Shown here one piece after another: positions 36,101-45,100 of a DNA stretch of 64,000 bases. The translations under genes and the position numbers were made by a program. Origin of the DNA: Larix kaempferi (taxonomy: Eukaryota; Streptophyta; Pinopsida; Pinales; Pinaceae); the NCBI GenBank assembly GCA_027924585.1, contig BSBM01000191.1, positions 1,984,001 to 2,048,000 on the forward strand, in the 5' to 3' direction. The notes beneath the pieces were generated by a model that saw nothing but the letters and a program-made list of their open reading frames with translations, did not search any database and was not told where the DNA came from. Every line of letters begins with the position of its first letter. Within the stretch, counting starts at the first letter, position 1.

Positions 36101-39100
36101 CTTTTCCCATAAAAGGCGAAGAGGGCATTGATATCAAAAACAGATAGTTAGCTGCTAGTTTTGTGACTTTTTGTGAAGTCATTTTGTATTGGACCATTGG
36201 TTGTCCACTTTTGAGTACCACTGGACAGCTATCACTATCAGGATTCACACTTTCAGTATCGACTTTGATGTATCATTTTTTATTTGGCATCAACTATATG
36301 ATATATATCAATGCTTTTTCCATATTTATGTGCCAATGTATTTATCTGATGTTGTTGTTGCTTTATATGTTTAAAATTATGAAAAAAATGAATATAATTT
36401 GTGTTTTTTAATGTTTGCCACAGTTTGCTGATTTTTTCGCCGATGTTGCCTGTAGTCCGCCAGATTGCACACCAGCAGCGGAAATCTTTCGAAAGTTGTC
36501 TCTTCACTACAAGTGAGAGAGGTGTGGCCTTGGGGGCAAGCAATGAGCCAGGTACTGTCACCTGAATCCCAGCTCCTCCGTTTAGGCAAACTCCTAACGA
36601 AGCCAAGGGGGGTAGTCCCTAAAAGAGAGTTGTCTAAGGCTCTTTGTGTGTTTAAAATGTTTTGGTGTTGTGATGCGGATGGGTGTTGTTTAGGAGTTTT
36701 TAAATGAGAGACACGATAAAATCTTAATGTAAAAACAAGATAACGCAATCCACATTGCAAATAGAAGATGAGAGATACACTTGGACAAGAATTAAATCAC
36801 TCTTTACGTAAATTAAAGCAAGTACTCCAATATTGATATTTAAGCAAATGAAAATATTGTGATAAAAGGACTAGTGCCTTATGGAGTCAAAAGTGTAAAA
36901 GTGATTGAAATGCTTGATACAAGTGCTTGAAATAGAAGTTTTTGAGAACGTTTTGCAGCTTATCTTGGTAAATTTGAGATTTTAATTGTCTTGATTATTA
37001 TGGCTAAGAACAAGGTATCAAAAGAGTGGAATCTTATCCAAGAGAAATACTGGCAACCTTAGGTGATAGGTCGGAAGCACCCAGATTACAAAGAGGGCAA
37101 GTGTGCTTGCGGCTTGACCGCCCTCGAGTCTGACAGTGGATTCCCGGCACCACCTCTTGTAGGAAGAACTCAGTAATTTGTCTTGGTTGAGGTTTTGAGG
37201 TAAAATTTTAATTAAATTATCACTTGTGAATTAGCAAGTCTTCCACCTTTCTGAGTACTAGCCCAACCGTTTCCAGTTGGCAGAGCATACGGGTGTAGGA
37301 CAGAAACCAAGGTAAATTAATTAAAGGGGTGTGTGGGTTGAAATTTTTTAGTTAAAGAGCACTTTGTTCAACTCTCCGACAGAGAGCGCTCTTGACTTGG
37401 TCTTATGACCACAGTTCAAGAGACTTGCTAATTAACAAATGCCTAATACAAGGAAAAGATGCAAGACTAAAATGCCCTCCGATAGAGGGTGCTCTTGACT
37501 TGGATTTGGCCAAGTTCAAGAGACTTTGGTTCGTTTTAAGAAGCAGGTAGTAAATTGTAGTAGCAATGTATCTTCAAAATTGAATGATTAAACCATGAAA
37601 TAGATTTGAAATATGTGAGATACTGCCAATAATACTATTTGCAAGATAAAATGAAACTTGAGTAAATCTAGTGTTCTACCACACAAATTATAATCTAATA
37701 GGTGGGATCGATCTCCGAACAAGATCAACCACTAGAAGCCGCCAATCCTGGAAACCTTCCAGCTAGCTGGATGTCCACAAGAAGTTGATGGGGGAGCGAG
37801 AAGCTACCACAAGACTATGTGGCCTTTGGGATACAATCCCAAAGTTAGCTATTCTCTAATCAAGGTTTGGAAGAGAAGATACAAGATAATATTAAACAGA
37901 AAATAAATCTAATCTATCCAAGAGTCTCTTTCAGGTCAAAGACCGTACTCGGGAGAGCATGGGGGTAAGTAAAATGGAAAATATAACAAGATTAACTATT
38001 TGAATTTGAAAACTAATCTATGAGCATATAAAAAGATCTAAACTAGAAAGTCAAACCACTCAATAAAGACTACAAGACTTCCCCAAATAGGGGAAGTGAG
38101 TGTGGGGGCTTAAAAACCCCACTTGCAACTTTATTATGGAAGTACAATTGCCCTAGGGAATGAAACCCTTGTAGGGACTTTGAAATAAATGACTTGGAAA
38201 CTATTTAAAATAAAATCCTAAGAACTATTACAAAGGATAATACTAATCTCTTTTGTTTTGACTTGTCCTCTTGTCTTGATAGCTTCTTGGATTAGAATTC
38301 TTGACTTCTACTTTGGAAAGATCTATCACAAACAAGCCACTCAAATACCCATTAGATGTTAGGTGATCAAAACAAATTGAAAATTTTAAACTACTTGCAA
38401 GGTTGAATGAAAGAGTTGAAGTGGCAGCCAATGAACTTTTAACTTATGATAGTCAACTCATTTAGATGGCAGCCAATGAAAGTTTAACTTTAGGACAGTC
38501 AACTCATCACAGTTTTGTGGCAGCCAACAAATCAACCAAAAATGAAATTTCATGGATTAGTATGTTGACAAAAATGAAACTAGGTAACAACAAGAGATAA
38601 AATCTATGATAATAACTTTGAAAAACAATGCAACTAGCTTTTAAAATTTAAACCAAACTAACCACTAACTAGCATAGTATGAGATCTAAAATACTAACTA
38701 TCTCTAACTCTTGTTTGTTTGTTTTTGTGTTTATGTTTTAGGGCTCATGTGGAATGGGACGAAAGGGAAGAGGTAGGGCAAAATGGAGATGGGGTAAGAG
38801 CAAGATGGAAGGGAAACTAGAGAGGGACGAATGCAAGAGGAAGAGGGGACCCAAGGTAGGGTGGACGAGAGCTAAAGAGTGGATAGAAGAAGTAAAACGG
38901 AAGGGTAAGAGGCTCAACAAGGAGGTGAGACGAATGGAAAAGAAGAGAAGGTGGATGGTAGGGCCAAACAAGAAGAGGAGAGAAGCACTAAGTGACTAAG
39001 ACGAGAGGAAGAAGATAGCTCTTCTAGGATGGACGAGAGACAAAAGAGAGGACAAAAACGAAAGGGGAAAGAGGAAAAGAAACTAGGGCAAGGAGTTTCA

Positions 39101-42100
39101 AGTGGAACACTTGAGAGGGCAAAAACACTATCTTGGAAATCCTCCAGTTAACCGGTGATACGCCGACAACAAGTGTTGAAGAGAGCACAAGGGAACAAAT
39201 CCCAAGCTATTCCCCAAGGTTGAAGGAACTTCAACCTTATGGCTAACTAAATCTATGGCTTGAAAAGACAAGTAACTAACTTGGATCAAGATCTAGAAGG
39301 GCTAGAAAGGGCTTAGCAAGTCAATGCAAAGATTCAAGGAGCAAACAAGAAGGCTTGAAGAAATGGAAGCCTAAAGTAACAAGTAACCAATATTTTAAGA
39401 ATATAAATGATAAAATGGATGGATCTTCGAATCAAACCCTTTATGCCATAATCTTGGTGTTGTGAGATCGACTTTAGGAGATCCTGCAATGCATGAATGT
39501 TAATGGAAAAAATTGTTCTTTGAAGAGATGGAGGAGACAACCTAGTTCCAACTCCTCTTCAAAACCTATGAGATCTGCAAAATGTATCACTTACAAACAA
39601 GTTTGATCAAATATAGTATGCAAAGTTGAAAGAGACAAGAAGAGTGTTAGTATTTCCGACTACAACCCACTACTTCCAAATCACAAGCAAGCCAACATCA
39701 ATCAACAATTTGAACTCAAATGCCCATCCTATGGACTTAACAAAGTCTTCTAAGCTTTAAATAATTTGATCAAAACCATAAATATATAAGCAAAAACATG
39801 AAGCAATATCACCTTGATTAATTTGAAGCAATTCCCATGAACAAGATCAACACACCATATGGACCTCCAAAGCCACTTTATTTCAATTAGCAAAAGCTAT
39901 AACACATATACAATTTTGGCAGAGTAAGTTTGCACAAATTCTCCATGAGATAATAACCCCAAAGGGCCTCTCTTTATATTAAAATCCTAAGCTAAAACCC
40001 TAGGTCGAATTGGCAATAGACAAGTAAGTCGAATTCCAATCAAAGGAGGGCTTGGAGAGCTAAACAATGGACAAAGTCGAGTTTATGGTAGGTATGAAGG
40101 TAGAGGTGGCAAGACTCGACTTGGGTGATAGGTTTAGAAGTATCACCAACCAATAGATAAGATACAACTAGGATACACGTGAGCTTAGATGAGGATTGAC
40201 GTGAGGATTGGTAGATATGCGTAAGTCTTGAGGAGGATGCGAGCTAGTTAGTAGGGAGACAAGTGTAGTGTGGTAGGTAATAACTCGCATGGTAGTGGCA
40301 TGGGATGTATTAACAACCAATAAACAAGCTCCAACAAGGCTAGACGTGAACTTAGGGAAGATTGACGTGAGCTTGAGGTAGGTGCGAGTTAGCATGGTGG
40401 AGAGACAAGTGGAAGGTGGTAGGTGCTAACTCAATTTGCAATGAGAGCCAAGTTTGGTGAGTCATGAGGGCGCCCATCCTTAGGCTTTAATGCAAACCAC
40501 CAACCCAATTATCAATTGACAACAAGTCAAATCGAATTTTTGCATGAAGAGGGCAAATTACCTTGAATGGATATTCTTCTGGTGACTGGATAGTTGATTG
40601 GAATGACTTGGAGTTGATTGGAATCCTCATAAATGTCCATTGCCATGTCATTTAGCCTTTTATTTTAATCAAATTGATTAATTTTGGAGAGATTTGGATT
40701 ATCTCCAAAATATTCAATTTTATTATTCTAATTAATATTTTCTCTGTAAATGACTTTTTAGAGAAAATATTAATTATGAGGCTGAATTGACATCCGAAAG
40801 TTGGGTTTAGCTGCTCCATGGGTCATGTGTGATTTTTGGCTTATGAAACGAACCATCAAACACTAAATTCGGACCCAGGATGACTGACATATTACAGACT
40901 CAAATTTCTCTATTTAAACTATAGAGAAATTTAATTAAAATTTAAAAATAATTAAAAAATTAAAAACCCCAATTCCGACGCGTCCGGTAAAAATTTTTCA
41001 AAATTTTTTCTGGTGGTCCTAGAGACTTAGGACATGACCAGAACCTATTCTAATAGTGTCTAGTAGGTTTATACATTATAGTTGGACCCTAATAACCCCC
41101 CATGGCAAAAATTTCCAAAATCGGGCATTCCAGCTTTGGAGGAAGCGGGAGAAAAACCAAGAGATTATATCTCGCCTGAAGCAAAGTATAATGTGACGGT
41201 GAAAAAAACTCCCTGGAATACCTTAGTTGTTTAATCCAGTCATGGGGAACCGAGCCACTCAGACCCTACTGGCACACTTTATTACAAACCCCCATGGGGC
41301 CATGGTCATGTCGACTCAAAAACAAAATTGGCTAGACCCAAATATATGAAACCCATATACTCTGGAAGTGAACACTGATGTGTTCCAACACTGGCGGCTC
41401 AATAAGGTTTCAACTATTGTACAAATCAGTTGATAACATTGCCGAGAAGATATTTTCTGAACCCTCGCCGATTTTTTGCCGATGCTTATTTTTTCAACTA
41501 TGAACTGAACAGCCAAGAAACCACAAGGCCTGCTATCCCAGTTCCATCCGTTAAAGGCTGAGCAGGTAGTCTGCCTTACATACTGTAAAAGTAAAAACAA
41601 AATGCGACTAAACATATTAAAACTAAAGAAGAAATTTATAGAAATCTGTGCCCTTGACGAGCTTCAACTTGCATGCCCACCTGGGGCTCCAGTCCAGCAT
41701 TCTCTAATCAACCCTCTCATCAATACAATAAATTGTGTAGAGCCCAGAGAGAATTTTTATACACTGCCCTTGGTAGATTAGAGTAGATTTTCCAAAGAAC
41801 AGATTCCAGTTTCTTCAATTTTCTATTTCCGTTTCTCAGTCTTTCTCGTTTACATCAATCTTTGTCATAGACTCATAACTAGTATTGATCCCTTATTGGA
41901 TCCATGTGTGAATAGCAGCTATTATTAATTGAGTTTACGTTTGACTGAAAAACAAGAGGCAGTGGTAATAGAGAAGTACCATAAAATTCAGCACTAAGGT
42001 TGTTTTGTTTAGGGAATCACGAATTGCCTTATCTTGCTAGGCACGGCTTTAAGTTGAATCACAAGGGACATGCATGGAGATGAAGCATCTACAAAACCTG

Positions 42101-45100
42101 CATTTTTCTTTGAAAATAAGGCAGCATGCTCAGGACATGCATGGAGATGAAGCATCTACAAAACGGAAACCTGCATTTTTCTTTGAAAATAAGGCAGCAT
42201 GCTCTGATCAATGTTTTAGAAGTCAAACTTGGACTTGGAATCAGTCGAGTGTCAACTCAGATTCGATTCCACTATGACTCGGATTGGTTTGAACTTAATG
42301 ACTCTGTTTACTAAAAGTACATAAAACCTTAAAATCTTAATGAGAAAAAAATCATTTTAAAGATTCCAAGTAATTACACACAAAATATGCCATATACCAT
42401 GTAAGGGGTAATATATCAAAAGGGTACTTAGTGCTTAGTGCAATGAATTTGTGAAACAAAATACATAATCAACAAGACATTAAATGGCCTCTAAAATCCA
42501 AAACACAATGGGCTACAAGCCTACAAAGTAGTAAGTACTAGCCTACTACATATCATTAATCAACATGATCAATCGTGAAACCTATTACCATTGTTGGAAA
42601 TGGGATCCTCAGCATGACTTATAGGACCATCCTCTGGTATGTCTATTTTTTAATGGCATGTCTTTTTTAACAGGTTAATATTTTCCAGGTGGCATGTAGT
42701 CAAAGAGTAGGGTGACATTTGGCGTCTTTTGATGGTTTAGTGGACTTGTCTTCAGTTTGGTGCAGTTCAGTTAACTGGAATTCTAGAAGCTGGTAACTCT
42801 ACTAAATTTTGGATGGGATGTGAAAATCTATTTTCATCATATGAGGTCCAATGAGATTGCAACCTCTCTCAAACATCCTGAAACAATTAATGATAATATA
42901 AAAAATTTAAATAAAAAGATAGAATTTTTTATTATCATTCCAAGTTAACTTATGTCACTATTATGTCACTATTAATCAAGTTGTTTTTTACCCCAATTAA
43001 TGTTATGATCTATAGGAATCCTACTAAGCATGTTGAAAAGGCAATGAAATAGGTTTAGAGTCTTAGGATTTAGGTTTCTAGGTCAATTTTTTTTAAATTA
43101 ATCGAGTGACTTGTATAGTCACACATTGACTACGCCGAGCCAAGACAAACAAAGTCGAGGTGACCAGTTTGGTATCGAACTGGTCGAGTCATACCTGACT
43201 TGACCAGTTCAGTAACAAACTGGTCACCCGAACTGGTAAAGGGCTGAGGCAGTTTAGTTGGGATCAACTTGGTTGACTCGATCGAGTTTTCAAACACTAG
43301 CTCTGATTACAAACACTTACATGGACAAAGGAAATTCAACATCCCTGGATGTGCTTTGTCTCGCAATAGGAATATTCAAGATTGAGATTGCATATTTACA
43401 TAAAGCCAACGAAATTTAAAAAAAAAAAATGAAATTTCACAAATCCAGCACATTTTGTGAGTGTTCACACAACCGAGAATATTCTAAAAAACCTTGAGAG
43501 ACATACATAGAGAGAGGGGATATATGTCCCTCCCAACTTAAGGAGCTAAGCTTACTGGTTCCACTTTTGAATCCTAAGAGAATTTGAAAGATTGAAAAAC
43601 AGAGTTCGACATTAATCTTTCAAAACAGAGTCCGACATTAATGTTAATGCATCTAAATGTTTCAATTTTATTGGAATAGATGTAATTAGATAAAGTTGTG
43701 AGATAAAAATAGTCGAAATTTAACTCGATCAAAATATAGTTTATATTTAGGTTTTTTAAATAGAATAAAAATTTTATTTTTTTTAATTTTAATAATTTAG
43801 ATTTTCTTAAAATAAACTAAAATTTTCTCCTAAATTTCTTTCACGTATATTTTTAGAGAATTTAATGCAGATTTTTTTCACAACCTTTCAAAGAGGGCTA
43901 TGGGAATCGGAATTATGGATGGGTTTATGTTTTTTGAGGAATTCATAGATGACAGAGTTGTAGACTCTGGTTCGGTATATGTCCTTTGATCTGACAGTTT
44001 CTCTATGGGCTGTGATGTGAAGGATTGGACACTCTTTTTTTTGTCATTTTTGTAAGGTATTTAAGTCTTTTATCTGGGTTGGACGGTTTAGTTTGTTTTG
44101 GACAGTTGGTCTCTCTGTTTTTGGAGATGGTTTTATGTCATGTTGACTATTTGATTCCATCTATATGGACTTATGGACTATATAACTTTGATTCCAGAGT
44201 GAATAACAAATTACAGTTTTTTCGTTTTTGAACTAAAATCCTTAAAATCAAAGTTTTGTGATAGAAATTCTCAATTTTATAAAGTATAATTATAATTTTA
44301 TAAAATTCTTATTTAGAAAATAAATTTACTAAAACCATATTAAATTTGCACATTTTTTCAACATAATAACATGTTAACTAGAACCCATAACACAGACTAT
44401 CACTACGTTCCCAGAATTCATTTTTAATAAAGTTCATGTTTAACTAAAGTTGGGGTCGATATCCCCATCTCTAATCCTGGTCATTTTCAGCAGCTGAACA
44501 TCCTACTCGTCATTTACACAATTGATATTAGCTAGGATACATTGCCTTTACTAGAGGTGATGCGAAAATTGAAATTCAGATCAGAACCAGCTAATTGATC
44601 TGCTTTGACCAACCAGGTTTAATTTTCTGATATATATTTTGCATTTAAAAATTAGGCAAATTGTAACCAACGTAATTACATATCTGACCGGCAAGTTTAC
44701 ATAATCTCATATCTGACCAGCAAGTTTACATAATCTTCTGCATAGACTCAGTTATGGATTAAGAATATGATTCTCACACTCACAGGATTCATCTCTTTAT
44801 TTCTGACATCTTTAGATATAACTTAATTTGATACTTGATACATAAGTGCTTGGTAAAACTGACCTGACATCCGACGCACCTCTAATAACATGATAATTAG
44901 TAACAATATGCCCCTGCTGATCCCATATAAACCCTGATCCTGAACCCTGAGGAACTTCCAAAACATCCAGCGTGAAGGCATCCTGCCTGCATGCGCAACC
45001 ATACCACAACAGCATCATAAAGACCCTCGCTTCCAACTGGTGGTTGCCACACCACGATTCAATTTTAATTTTTTTTAACACTCACAATGCTCTCAAATTT

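Larger units (their letters stand above)
36451..41438 (-). mobile_element. Solo LTR4, 5.0 kb, TSD TTGCC
   Basis: On the minus strand it starts TGTTATCAACTGATTTG (at 41438) and ends GGCGGACTACA (at 36451). A perfect 5-bp duplication TTGCC lies at 36446-36450 and 41439-41443. It shows the same landmark series as LTR3, inverted: TATAAAGA at 39971-39978, AATAAA plus hairpins at 38078-38135, two CTCTTGAAC modules at 37372-37523, and the CCCCCCTTGGCTTCG block near 36600. It is longer than LTR3 because of purine-rich and other local expansions. Confidence 0.9.

Noticed and set aside
38738-38999. Lys/Arg-rich and Leu/Pro-rich frames on opposite strands
   Set aside because: Product of the purine-rich tract in LTR4.
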